From the NCBI GenBank assembly GCA_945895265.1, contig CAMDEF010000068.1, forward strand, positions 1 to 15,651: 15,651 bases of DNA, read 5' to 3'. The notes under the pieces are model-generated. The model was not told the DNA's origin, ran no database searches, and saw only the letters and a program-made list of their open reading frames with translations. The position numbers were made by a program, and so were the translations under genes. This document shows positions 8,602 to 15,454 of this stretch, piece by piece. Each line of letters opens with the position of its first letter. Positions within the stretch are counted from its first letter, which is position 1. Source of the stretch: Bordetella parapertussis. GTDB lineage: Bacteria; Pseudomonadota; Gammaproteobacteria; Burkholderiales; Burkholderiaceae_B.

Positions 8602-8654
8602 ATAACTTCCTACCAACAAGTTAAAGTCTTCACTAGAAGGTAAGTCGATGGGAT

Positions 8655-8670
8655 TGTTTCACGTGGAACA
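8655..8670. promoter_or_regulatory. parS site 4 (one-base variant)
   Basis: It has the same TGTTTCACGTGGAACA sequence as site 3, lies 147 bp further on and opens repeat 3. A spacing of 147 bp is very close to 14 helical turns, so sites 2-4 would face the same side of the DNA. Confidence 0.9.
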
Positions 8671-8686
8671 TTACAAAGTAGGGTTC

Positions 8687-8748
8687 TGTGTATAACTTGG
8701 GTATAACCTCGGTATAACTTTTGAATATCTCTGTATAAATTGGGATAA
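8687..8748 (-). promoter_or_regulatory. Phased row of DnaA-box-like sites, repeat 3 (diverged)
   Basis: It begins with the intact TTATACACA (8687-8695). The second site becomes TTATACCCA and the sixth TTATCCCAA. The fourth is damaged (TTTTGAATATC on the plus strand). The consensus box and the parS are the best-kept parts, as expected if they are the functional parts. Confidence 0.55.
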
Positions 8749-8815
8749 ATAGTTTCCTACCAACGCCTTGGAACCTTAAATTGTGGGTAAATCAGTGAGT
8801 AAGTTGTTAATATCC

Positions 8816-8846
8816 TGTGCATATCGTGTGCACTTCGTGTGTACAT
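8816..8846 (-). promoter_or_regulatory. Fourth 11-bp-phased row of CACA-type DnaA-like sites
   Basis: On the plus strand TGTGCATAT (8816), TGTGCACTT (8827) and TGTGTACAT (8838) start exactly 11 bp apart. Read on the minus strand they end in the CACA half of the DnaA box (ATATGCACA, AAGTGCACA, ATGTACACA) but lack the TTAT half. A further near-box, TTACCCACA, lies at 8782-8790. The phasing and orientation match the rows inside the repeats; function is inferred. Confidence 0.4.
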
Positions 8847-8867
8847 CCTGCTTATAGGTCTTTTCTA

Positions 8868-8895
8868 TTGAAGAATTACCCATATACCAAATAAT
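8868..8895 (+). promoter_or_regulatory. Candidate promoter of the aminotransferase gene
   Basis: TTGAAG (8868-8873), a 16-bp spacer and AATAAT (8890-8895) resemble a sigma-70 promoter, 69 bp before the ATG. The leader ahead of the gene is CA-rich (CCAACCAACCAAC) and has no Shine-Dalgarno sequence. Confidence 0.4.
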
Positions 8896-8964
8896 CATCT
8901 AAGCCTATTGACGATTGCTCACTTGCGGCTTCGTACGCGCTGACTCATCATCCAACCAACCAAC

Positions 8965-10134
8965 ATGCAAATACAATCAAAACTGCCCGAAGTTGGGGCC
9001 ACCATCTTTACCACCATGAGCAAGATGGCTTTGGAATATCAGGCCATCAATCTAGGGCAGGGCTTCCCAGATTTCAATACTGAACCAGCTCTCTTACGTT
9101 TGGTATCTGAAGCGATGGACAAGGGTTTTAATCAATATCCCGCGATGGCTGGCGTAATGCCCTTGCGTGAAGTGATTCGTCACAAAATTGCAGCCCTTTA
9201 CCAACATCAATATGACCCCGACACTGAAATCACGATTACCAGTGGTGCCACACAGGCAATCATGGCCAGCGTACTAGCGTGTGTTGGAACGGGTGATGAG
9301 GTAATCGTTTTAGAACCTTGCTATGACTGCTATATCCCAGCCATTAAACTCGCAGGCGGTACGGCTATTAGCGTCCCAATGCGTGCTCCCAGCCAAACTA
9401 ATCCTGTTTATAGCGTCGACTGGACGTTGGTTCACGCTGCAATCACTAAAAAAACTAAATTGCTCATCGTCAATTTTCCACATAACCCAACGGGCGCCGT
9501 CATTACCCCTGGTGACCTCGATGAGTTAGAAAGGCTGGTTCAACAACATCACATATTTTTACTTTCAGACGAAGTCTATGAACACATTATTTTTGATGGT
9601 GTTCAACACATTAGTCTTTGTACCAGACCAGCTCTGGCCGCCAGAAGTTTTGTTATCTCTTCATTTGGTAAAACAACCCATACAACGGGCTGGAAAATTG
9701 GCTATTGCTGTGCGCCTAAACACATGACAGCAGAACTTAGAAAAGTTCATCAATTCATGGTCTTTACGGTGCCATCACCTTTTCAACACGCGTTGGCCGC
9801 ATACACCGCCGATGCAAGTACTTATCTGAGCCTGCCAGGCTTTTATCAAACCAAACGTGATTACCTTTCGAATGGCTTAAGGCAAACTCGCTTCAAGGTT
9901 TTGCCAAGTCCAGGAACCTTTTTTTTACTTGCTGATTACAGCGACATATCCGATCAAAGTGAAGCAGACTTTGCAGTTTGGTTGACACAAACCCATGGCG
10001 TTACTGTCATTCCGGTTTCAGCTTTTTATCAGTCATCCGATGCCCCCGCCTCGAATCACCAACTTGTTCGATTTTGTTTTGCTAAACAGGAGGCCACTCT
10101 TGATTTAGCAATTGAACGTTTGACGAAGGTTTGA
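8965..10134 (+). CDS. PLP-dependent methionine / 2-oxoacid aminotransferase (YbdL-like)
   Basis: The 389-residue product is a fold-type I, class I/II aminotransferase. It resembles E. coli YbdL (methionine aminotransferase) along its whole length: N-terminal QSKLPEVGATIFTTMS, NLGQGFPDF (29-37), the cofactor-phosphate region SGATQA (93-98), NPTG (174-177), SDEVYEH (201-207), the Schiff-base lysine K236 in SSFGKTTHTTGWKIGY, and the carboxylate-binding arginine R369 in LVRFCFAK. It would transfer the amino group of methionine or similar amino acids to a 2-oxoacid in the cytoplasm, for example in methionine salvage. The substrate is inferred from family resemblance. The start agrees with the family N-terminus although no Shine-Dalgarno precedes it. 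It is a metabolic gene placed between two DnaA-box-rich regions, with no pathway partner beside it. Confidence 0.9.
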   Translation: MQIQSKLPEVGATIFTTMSKMALEYQAINLGQGFPDFNTEPALLRLVSEAMDKGFNQYPAMAGVMPLREVIRHKIAALYQHQYDPDTEITITSGATQAIMASVLACVGTGDEVIVLEPCYDCYIPAIKLAGGTAISVPMRAPSQTNPVYSVDWTLVHAAITKKTKLLIVNFPHNPTGAVITPGDLDELERLVQQHHIFLLSDEVYEHIIFDGVQHISLCTRPALAARSFVISSFGKTTHTTGWKIGYCCAPKHMTAELRKVHQFMVFTVPSPFQHALAAYTADASTYLSLPGFYQTKRDYLSNGLRQTRFKVLPSPGTFFLLADYSDISDQSEADFAVWLTQTHGVTVIPVSAFYQSSDAPASNHQLVRFCFAKQEATLDLAIERLTKV

Positions 10135-10142
10135 TTTAACCA

Positions 10143-10171
10143 CGATAAAACAATGAAAATTTTTTTTATCG
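10143..10171 (+). terminator. Weak possible terminator after the aminotransferase gene
   Basis: CGATAAAA (10143-10150) is complementary to TTTTATCG (10164-10171), with a loop that includes a T-tract. The stem is AT-rich and not followed by a clean U-run, so termination here is doubtful. It lies 8 bp after the stop codon. Confidence 0.25.
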
Positions 10172-10256
10172 ACAACAACTTTTTGTACGCCGTATTGCTT
10201 TGGTGTTTTATCTCTTTTATTGTTTTTATATATAAAGACTAATGGATAATAAGGCC

Positions 10257-10265
10257 TGTGGATAA
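10257..10265 (-). promoter_or_regulatory. DnaA box (TTATCCACA)
   Basis: It is a perfect match to the high-affinity DnaA box (E. coli R1/R4 type), read on the minus strand. It lies just beyond the AT-rich section and the 13-mer-like element. Confidence 0.75.
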
Positions 10266-10319
10266 GAGGTATAAAGTTTTATTTGTATTTATTTTCAATG
10301 ACTTACGTAATTTTAACGT

Positions 10320-10328
10320 TGTGAATAA
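10320..10328 (-). promoter_or_regulatory. DnaA box (TTATTCACA)
   Basis: It fits the DnaA consensus TTWTNCACA exactly, on the minus strand, 63 bp from the previous box. Confidence 0.6.
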
Positions 10329-10434
10329 CCTCTGTTTAGTTGTGTGGAGTAAGTTGAATAAGTTTTGTGATTGCTCAACAAGTCAGACTTACTCTTTGTT
10401 CATGCACAGTTTGTTCACAGCCCGCTAGCCCTTG

Positions 10435-10443
10435 TTATCCACA
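10435..10443 (+). promoter_or_regulatory. DnaA box (TTATCCACA), opposite orientation
   Basis: This perfect high-affinity DnaA box on the plus strand faces the two minus-strand boxes. It is 84 bp upstream of the SDR start, so it could also regulate that gene. Confidence 0.75.
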
Positions 10444-10526
10444 GCTAAATTTTTTGTAACTAATTTTCATTTGATGTGTAGAAACAACATAAGTGTTGAT
10501 TCACTCGATTCAGATAAGGGACCTAT

Positions 10527-11309
10527 ATGTTGCGCGGTAAGACAGCTTTAATTACTGGCTCGGTCGCTGGCTTAGGTTATGCAATGGCTGAGGCACTAGC
10601 CGAACAACAAGCAAATATTGTTTTGCACGGACTCGAGCCACTAGAGCAAATACAAGAGGCGAGTGAACGATTGCGAGCAATGTACGACGTGTCTGTTATC
10701 TACAGCCAGGCAAACTTAACGGTTGTATCCGAAATCGAAGCGCTGGTTAAACACGCCAGCGAAACCTTTGGTGGTGTTGATATCCTAGTCAACAACGCCG
10801 TCATTAGAAATTTCGCGGCAATCGATACCCTAGATACCATGTCTTGGGATCAGTCGATCGCCGTAAATTTATCGGCTGCTTTTCATACCTCGCGTTTAAC
10901 AGTCCCTCAAATGAAGGCTAAGAAGTGGGGCCGTATCATCAACATATCTTCGGTATACGGAACCACTGCGACAGCGAATCGCGTTGCGTACATCACGACT
11001 AAAACCGCATTGATAGGTTTAACAAAAAGTACAGCAATGGATGTTGCAACAGAGGGGATCACTTGCAATGCTCTGTGCCCCGGCACAGTACCGACACCGC
11101 CAATCGTTGAGCGGATTGCAGGGAATGCCGCAAAAGCTGGAATCACTATTGAAGAGGCTGAGCACGATTACATTTCAAGTCGGCATCCGACGGGTCGCTT
11201 TGTCGCCTTGAAAAGTGTGGCGAGCTTTGCGGTATTTTTATGTAGTGAGGCAGGAAAGGATATTACGGGTGCAGTGTTGCCCGTTGATGGTGGTTGGACC
11301 ATCGAGTAG
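10527..11309 (+). CDS. SDR-family oxidoreductase, 3-hydroxybutyrate dehydrogenase-like with altered substrate residues
   Basis: This is a classical short-chain dehydrogenase of 260 residues. It has the nucleotide motif TGSVAGLG (10-17), NNA (89-91) and the catalytic set N114, S142, Y155 and K159 (YITTK), and ends VDGGWTIE. Length, N-terminus (MLRGKTALITG) and C-terminus line up without offset with D-3-hydroxybutyrate dehydrogenase (BdhA). However, residues that hold the substrate carboxylate in the Pseudomonas fragi enzyme (Q94, H144, K152, Q196) are here R94, Y144, R152 and R196, and NNAG is NNAV. The chemistry (NAD(P)-linked alcohol/ketone oxidoreduction) is therefore safe, but the substrate is probably not 3-hydroxybutyrate. 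AAGGGA lies 5 bases before the ATG. It converges on mnmE with an 8-bp gap. Confidence 0.88.
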   Translation: MLRGKTALITGSVAGLGYAMAEALAEQQANIVLHGLEPLEQIQEASERLRAMYDVSVIYSQANLTVVSEIEALVKHASETFGGVDILVNNAVIRNFAAIDTLDTMSWDQSIAVNLSAAFHTSRLTVPQMKAKKWGRIINISSVYGTTATANRVAYITTKTALIGLTKSTAMDVATEGITCNALCPGTVPTPPIVERIAGNAAKAGITIEEAEHDYISSRHPTGRFVALKSVASFAVFLCSEAGKDITGAVLPVDGGWTIE

Positions 11310-11317
11310 CTAGATTG

Positions 11318-12676
11318 CTATTTGCCAATGCAGAAGCGTGAAAAAATTTCGCCAAGCAAATCATCGGGAGTCATTTGACCTGTGATGAGCCCAAGTTGGG
11401 TATGGGCCAAGCGAAGTTCTTCTGCAAAAAGATCTAAGACGAGATCTTTTTGTAAAGCGTACTCACTTGCCTGAGTTAGATGTTGTTGTGCTGCAATCAA
11501 GGCATCAACATGGCGCTGCCGTGCTAACCACGGAGACTCTTGTCCGGGGTTCCAACCAGCTAACTCAAGCAGTTTTGCACGTAACGCATCAAGCCCTTGG
11601 CCAGTTTTGGCTGAAATAAATAGTGTGTCGTTCAACGCGGTGACTAACTTGTTTGATAGGTCAACTTTATTGCAAACATTAAGAACAATTGATTTCGCTG
11701 AACGACGTTTTTGAATGTACGGATCCAGCGTGAGATGATTGGTATCGATAGCACTTAGATGCAAAATGACATCAGCTTGTTCAATCGCAGCCCAAGTCCG
11801 TTCAATACCAATCGCCTCAATGGTGTCAGCGGTATCACGTAAACCCGCTGTATCGGTAATCGTAATGGGTACACCATCAAGAGAAATGACCTGACTCACT
11901 TTGTCTCGGGTTGTACCAGCGATATGGGTCACGATCGCAAGATCTTGTCCCGACAAAGCATTAAGCAAACTCGATTTTCCAACATTGGGTTCGCCCGCTA
12001 AAACGACATGTAATCCCTCGCGTAAAACCACACCTTGACGTGAAGCAGATAGAATTTCTGCAAGTTCGCGTTGCAGCACCTCGAGTTTTGCGTGAGCCTG
12101 ATATTTTTCGAGAAATTCAATTTCTTCTTCAGGAAAATCGAGCGTGGCCTCAACTAACAACCGAAGATTAACGATAGAGGCTGAAAGAGTGTTGATGCAT
12201 TTTGAAAAAGAGCCCGTCATCGAAACGACGGCGGCGCGCGCAGCTGCTTCAGAAGTGGCATCAATTAAATCGGCAATAGCCTCTGCTTGGGCTAAATCAA
12301 TTTTGTCGTTTAAGAACGCCCGCAATGTGAACTCGCCGGGAGAAGCGATATGAATATTGAACTTAGCACCAACTATTAAGCATCGGTTGAGTAGTTGTTG
12401 TAAAACTGCTGGCCCCCCGTGACCTTGTAACTCAAGCACATCTTCACCAGTGTACGAGGCGGGGCCCACAAAGTAGAGCGCAATGCCTTGATCGATGGCG
12501 TTGCCATCAGCATCTGGAAAGCGACAGTAGGTGGCGTGACGGGGCTCGAGAGCCCTGCCAAGTAGTGCATAGATAAAGGGCCCCAAATGGGGGCCCGAGA
12601 CACGCACTACGCCGATGCCACCCCTACCAGGGGCGGTGGCAATTGCAACGATAGGACGCTGATTTAAAGAGCCCAT
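11318..12676 (-). CDS. mnmE: tRNA uridine-5-carboxymethylaminomethyl modification GTPase MnmE
   Basis: MnmE is the G-protein partner of MnmG in wobble-uridine modification. The 452-residue protein has an N-terminal tetrahydrofolate-binding domain ([17 protein letters not shown] sequence at 11-23, [15 protein letters not shown] at 111-125). A helical domain is interrupted by a G domain with GEPNVGKS (228-235), GTTRD (254-258), DTAG (275-278) and NKVD (336-339). The C-terminus CIGK carries the catalytic-site cysteine C449. The ATG follows the yidC stop by 12 bp, with AGG just upstream, so it is probably translated from the yidC transcript. Its MnmG partner is 3.2 kb away on the other side of the putative origin region. 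Confidence 0.98.
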   Translation of the reverse strand: MGSLNQRPIVAIATAPGRGGIGVVRVSGPHLGPFIYALLGRALEPRHATYCRFPDADGNAIDQGIALYFVGPASYTGEDVLELQGHGGPAVLQQLLNRCLIVGAKFNIHIASPGEFTLRAFLNDKIDLAQAEAIADLIDATSEAAARAAVVSMTGSFSKCINTLSASIVNLRLLVEATLDFPEEEIEFLEKYQAHAKLEVLQRELAEILSASRQGVVLREGLHVVLAGEPNVGKSSLLNALSGQDLAIVTHIAGTTRDKVSQVISLDGVPITITDTAGLRDTADTIEAIGIERTWAAIEQADVILHLSAIDTNHLTLDPYIQKRRSAKSIVLNVCNKVDLSNKLVTALNDTLFISAKTGQGLDALRAKLLELAGWNPGQESPWLARQRHVDALIAAQQHLTQASEYALQKDLVLDLFAEELRLAHTQLGLITGQMTPDDLLGEIFSRFCIGK

Positions 12677-12688
12677 TCAACCTGCAAA

Positions 12689-14404
12689 TTAACGATTTGA
12701 AGCCGTTGCGACGGCGGCCATCTTATTTGTGATGTACCACTGTTGCGCGATGGACAATATATTGTTCACGCACCAGTACAAAACAAGCCCGGAAGGGAAA
12801 AAGAACATCATGCCACCAAATACTAAAGGCATAAACATCATGACTTTTGCTTGTACGGGATCTGGTGGTGTCGGGTTCAAACGCATTTGTACGAACATGG
12901 TCACCATCATGATAGCGGGCAGAATAAAGTATGGATCTCGTACCGATAGATCATGTACCCACAACACCCAAGGGGCACCGCGTAGTTCAACGCTTGAGCC
13001 CAATACGTAATAAAGTGAAATGAACACAGGAATTTGAATCACAATAGGCAAACAACCACCGAGAGGGTTAATTTTTTCGGTGCGATACATTTCCATCATG
13101 GCGGTGTTGAGCTTTTGCCGATCATCACCAAACTTTTCTTTTAATGCTTGCAGACGAGGTGCAACCATTTTCATCTTAGCCATCGAGCGATAACTTGCCG
13201 CTGATAGAGGATAAAATGCAGCCTTGATTAAGACCGTTAAAAGCACGATTGTCCAGCCCCAATTGCCCAATAAAGAAAACAACCAAGTCATCAACGAGAA
13301 GACTGGTTTAGCAATAATCGTCAGTAGTCCATAATCAATTACTAGTTCTAGGCCTGGCGCCAATGCCTCGAGAGCGGTTTGATCTTGCGGGCCGACCCAT
13401 AATTTCGCAGCAATCGTCAGACTACTATTAGGAGCAATGCTCCCAATAGGTTCAATACTACGTATTGCGTACAGATTTTTTTCGAGCTCTGTCATGTCGT
13501 AAGTGCGTGACTTGCCCTGAGGGGGCACCCAAGCTGTGACAAAGTAATGTTGAATAAAGGCAAACCAACCGTTATCTGCTTGCTTGATATAACTTGCCTT
13601 ACGCTTTTCAACTTCAGTTAACGTTACTTTTTGAAATTTCTCTTGCTCAGAATAGATCGCAGCACCAACGAAATTTGCTGGGCCACTCAAGAAACTGGGA
13701 GCACTGCTCGTGCCGGCTGGGTCAGAACCATCACGAGTGATTTGCAAGTAAACCGAGGGAGTAATCGCTTGCGAGGACAGATTTTCAATCTGATGTGCAA
13801 CATCGACAGCGTAGTCACCACGCTTGAGTGTAAAAGTCTTGGTGAGCTTGACGTCACCAGAAGTCGATGAAAACTTAATAACTAAGGTGTCACCTTTAAG
13901 TTCACGCGCATCAGTCTCAAGAGTGAACGGGACGAGGTGATTAGGAAAGGTCACCCCAGCCGAGGCGCCCGTTAAACCCGACTGCACAACGTAAGTATGC
14001 CCGGCCGTGCGCTCTAAAAGAGTAAAAGGCTTTTGGGGATCATCAACAGAGGGAAAGGCCAGCAAATCTGTACGAATCAACTGAGCGCCCTGGAGATCAA
14101 ACGTTAATGCTAAAACATCGGTTTTAAACAAAACGGTTTGCGCGGTCGGGCTCACTGCGGCTGCTAAGCCGGGCACCGTCGCAACCGAGCTGCTAGCTGC
14201 GGTTGCGGTGGCCGCGGCTGGAGCCACCGGCACACCCGCGTTGTTTGCCGGTGATGCAGCATCTGGAGTATCGGCCTTGGGCTTCACGCTCGCGGGTGGT
14301 GCGCCAAAAACAGGGGGGTTTCCTTGATGAACTTGCCAGTTGTTCCACAGCATCAGCAGTGAAAACGAAAAAATCATCAATAGGATGGTGCGACGGATGT
14401 CCAT
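12689..14404 (-). CDS. yidC: Membrane protein insertase YidC
   Basis: YidC inserts and folds inner-membrane proteins, alone or with SecYEG. The 571-residue protein has the gram-negative layout. An N-terminal membrane helix spans about residues 5-22. An Ala/Pro/Thr-rich periplasmic linker follows (about 35-80), then a large periplasmic beta domain to about 350, then the conserved C-terminal core of five membrane segments. That core includes KPVFSLMTWLF, TVLIKAAFYPLSAASYRSM and LGGCLPIVIQIPVF. The positively charged groove residue (Arg366 in E. coli) is lysine here (TVLIK). It is downstream of yidD but separated from it by an intrinsic terminator, and upstream of mnmE by 12 bp. Confidence 0.98.
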   Translation of the reverse strand: MDIRRTILLMIFSFSLLMLWNNWQVHQGNPPVFGAPPASVKPKADTPDAASPANNAGVPVAPAAATATAASSSVATVPGLAAAVSPTAQTVLFKTDVLALTFDLQGAQLIRTDLLAFPSVDDPQKPFTLLERTAGHTYVVQSGLTGASAGVTFPNHLVPFTLETDARELKGDTLVIKFSSTSGDVKLTKTFTLKRGDYAVDVAHQIENLSSQAITPSVYLQITRDGSDPAGTSSAPSFLSGPANFVGAAIYSEQEKFQKVTLTEVEKRKASYIKQADNGWFAFIQHYFVTAWVPPQGKSRTYDMTELEKNLYAIRSIEPIGSIAPNSSLTIAAKLWVGPQDQTALEALAPGLELVIDYGLLTIIAKPVFSLMTWLFSLLGNWGWTIVLLTVLIKAAFYPLSAASYRSMAKMKMVAPRLQALKEKFGDDRQKLNTAMMEMYRTEKINPLGGCLPIVIQIPVFISLYYVLGSSVELRGAPWVLWVHDLSVRDPYFILPAIMMVTMFVQMRLNPTPPDPVQAKVMMFMPLVFGGMMFFFPSGLVLYWCVNNILSIAQQWYITNKMAAVATASNR

Positions 14405-14420
14405 ACTTGCCCAAATATAT

Positions 14421-14447
14421 AAAAAAAGCGAACCAGAGAAGGCTCGC
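14421..14447 (-). terminator. Rho-independent terminator between yidD and yidC
   Basis: On the minus strand GCGAGCC, a 6-nt loop TTCTCT and GGTTCGC form a 7-bp stem (one G-U pair) followed at once by seven T residues. It ends 16 bp before the yidC ATG and starts 9 bp after the yidD stop. It would end most transcripts from rpmH-rnpA-yidD, or attenuate entry into yidC-mnmE. Confidence 0.8.
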
Positions 14448-14456
14448 AGTTTAGCG

Positions 14457-14738
14457 TTAATCTAGATGACAGCGGTGTGATGGTGCTGCGCAATCAGTGT
14501 TTTTAGAAACTATTTTTGAAGGCGGTGCTGGCACAGGGTCAAATCCGCCTTGACACCAAGGGTGGCAACGTCCTAAGCGTGAAACAGCAAGACCGGAGCC
14601 TTTTAAGGCGCCCCAGGTCTGAATGGCCTCGATGGCATAGCTCGAGCAGGTTGGCGTAAACCGACAACTATTGCCAAGCCAAGGGCTTAAGAAAAACTTA
14701 TACGCTCGAATCGGCAAAATTAACATAGCCTTTAGCAT
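14457..14738 (-). CDS. yidD: Membrane protein insertion efficiency factor YidD
   Basis: This small inner-membrane-associated protein (93 aa) assists YidC-dependent insertion. It shows the family sequence: an amphipathic N-terminal helix ([16 protein letters not shown]), then the conserved cysteine motif [31 protein letters not shown] and GGFDPVP. The C-terminal tail after PVPAPP is unconserved. Its ATG overlaps the rnpA stop by 7 bp, the usual rnpA-yidD coupling. A terminator follows the stop codon. Confidence 0.95.
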   Translation of the reverse strand: MLKAMLILPIRAYKFFLSPWLGNSCRFTPTCSSYAIEAIQTWGALKGSGLAVSRLGRCHPWCQGGFDPVPAPPSKIVSKNTDCAAPSHRCHLD

Positions 14739-15115
14739 TGACTGGCCTTTATAAAATGCGCATCTGCTTCTTGGCGGGCCGCTCGTTTCAGTGCAGTTAA
14801 GCTTACCAACTCAATGCGTTTATTCAATCGAACAACATAGTCTGCAGCGGGTAAAGATAAGCGACACGAGCGAAAGGCCTCGCGAACAACGCGTTTTAGC
14901 GCGTTGCGTGTTGAGGCGTGCTGAGCAAAGCGCTTGGCCATTATCAGACCTAAGCGAGCGATGGGTGGCCCAGCGCAAAGTTGCTCGGACGACACAACAA
15001 CCTTCGCGGTAACCACAAAATAAACCCCACGGGCTACTCTGCGACCGGAGAGGGCCGCAGAGAACTCGGTGGGGCGGTGCAAGCGCGCCGCCGTCGGAAA
15101 CGTGGCGCTAGGCAT
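14732..15115 (-). CDS. rnpA: Ribonuclease P protein component
   Basis: RnpA is the basic protein subunit that binds the 5' leader of pre-tRNA in RNase P. The conserved signature [13 protein letters not shown] is present after [12 protein letters not shown], and the N-terminal [13 protein letters not shown] aligns with E. coli FPRELRLLTPSQF. I chose the ATG at 15115 (127 aa), which gives a normal length. An in-frame TTG at 15160 would add 15 residues with no family resemblance. Neither start has a clear ribosome site. It overlaps yidD by 7 bp and lies 71 bp downstream of rpmH. Confidence 0.93.
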   Translation of the reverse strand: MPSATFPTAARLHRPTEFSAALSGRRVARGVYFVVTAKVVVSSEQLCAGPPIARLGLIMAKRFAQHASTRNALKRVVREAFRSCRLSLPAADYVVRLNKRIELVSLTALKRAARQEADAHFIKASQC

Positions 15116-15186
15116 CAGAGCAGTGTTGTCGTAATTGGGCGTAGAGCCCACAACAGTCAAGTTGGCTGATCAGTTCAGTTGACTGA

Positions 15187-15321
15187 TTAAACAGCGAGGC
15201 GCTTACGGCCTTTAGCACGACGGGCGTTGATGACTGCGCGGCCACCGCGTGTTTTCATGCGCACGCGAAAGCCGTGAGTGCGCTTACGGCGGGTAACGGA
15301 AGGCTGGTAGGTACGTTTCAT
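15187..15321 (-). CDS. rpmH: 50S ribosomal protein L34
   Basis: The 44-residue basic protein MKRTYQPS...KGRKRLAV is the complete, normal-length L34, a large-subunit protein. The ATG at 15321 is chosen over an upstream in-frame ATG because L34 universally starts MKRT(Y/F)QPS. It is the first gene of the rpmH-rnpA-yidD group and diverges from dnaA. Confidence 0.98.
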   Translation of the reverse strand: MKRTYQPSVTRRKRTHGFRVRMKTRGGRAVINARRAKGRKRLAV

Positions 15322-15377
15322 GATGAGTGGCCCAACAAAGAGCGAAAAAGGTTTAGGATAATACCGAAAAGCCCTCC

Positions 15378-15406
15378 ATTTCATCAAAAAAACCGAACTT
15401 AGTCAA
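15378..15406 (-). promoter_or_regulatory. Candidate promoter of rpmH-rnpA-yidD
   Basis: On the minus strand TTGACT (15401-15406, 5 of 6) and TGAAAT (15378-15383, 4 of 6) are separated by 17 bp, about 57 bp before the L34 start. No better pair is visible in the rpmH/dnaA gap. Confidence 0.5.
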
Positions 15407-15445
15407 ATGGTTAGGGCAAACCTAAGGGTAAATTGCCTGCGTTCC

Positions 15446-15454
15446 TGTGGATAA
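15446..15454 (-). promoter_or_regulatory. DnaA box upstream of dnaA (TTATCCACA)
   Basis: This is a perfect high-affinity DnaA box 45 bp before the dnaA start. A -10-like TAGAAT lies at 15472-15477, which would place the box near the -35 region, so DnaA autoregulation is likely. A short palindrome CCCTGACAGGG (15461-15471) lies between them. Only one consensus box is seen in this gap. Confidence 0.7.

Larger units (their letters stand above)
8360..8764. repeat. Three tandem ~147-bp repeats, each with a parS and a DnaA-box row
   Basis: Unit 1 is 8360-8507, unit 2 is 8508-8654 and unit 3 is 8655 to about 8764 (its tail diverges). Each unit starts with parS, has a short variable stretch, then a conserved core beginning TTCTGTGTATAACTTGG, then CTACCAAC-type sequence. 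In units 1 and 2 a tail ends near GTCGATGGGA before the next parS. The 74-bp core is identical between units 1 and 2 (8390-8463 and 8537-8610); unit 3 differs at several positions. Near-identity implies recent duplication or ongoing homogenisation. Confidence 0.93.
8133..8964. other. Candidate replication origin / centromere region (mnmG side)
   Basis: This 832-bp gap without a credible gene contains four parS sites, three tandem repeats of about 147 bp, and a dense series of DnaA-box-like 9-mers nearly all in one orientation (TTATNCNNA read on the minus strand). A leftover stretch, 8211-8356, holds no repeat unit that I can see. Placement beside mnmG (gidA), with parAB nearby and mnmE/dnaA on the other side, is the classic setting of bacterial oriC. 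Calling it an origin is inference from these signals; no functional proof is possible from sequence alone. Confidence 0.7.
10135..10526. other. AT-rich intergenic region with DnaA boxes; possible second origin module
   Basis: This 392-bp stretch has no credible gene. It has a T-rich, easily melted section (10160-10250) followed by three consensus-class DnaA boxes, plus weaker ones such as TTATCCATT near 10243. The 13-mer TATCTCTTTTATT at 10209-10221 resembles the E. coli oriC unwinding 13-mer GATCTNTTNTTTT, with two mismatches. It also must contain the promoter of the downstream SDR gene, which I cannot place. No parS is present. An origin role is inference. Confidence 0.5.

Noticed and set aside
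8360..8764. Repeats read as a CRISPR array
   Set aside because: Units are ~147 bp, adjacent, with conserved parS and box motifs and no spacer-sized unique segments; no cas genes are present.
8133..8964. Iteron-type plasmid origin (parAB plus iterons plus parS)
   Set aside because: The neighbours are chromosomal housekeeping genes (mnmG, rsmG, mnmE, rpmH, dnaA, tuf) and no plasmid Rep gene is present.
8133..10526. Claim of a GC-skew switch at the putative origin
   Set aside because: Hand counts of about 600 bases in mnmG and about 600 in mnmE showed nearly equal G and C on the plus strand in both, so no skew statement can be made from this window.
14732..15160. 142-aa RnpA from a TTG start
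   Set aside because: The extra N-terminal residues resemble nothing in the family and lack a ribosome site; the ATG at 15115 gives normal length.
15187..15387. 66-aa version of L34 from an upstream ATG
   Set aside because: L34 is 44-46 residues and starts MKRTYQPS; the extra 22 residues overlap the likely promoter.
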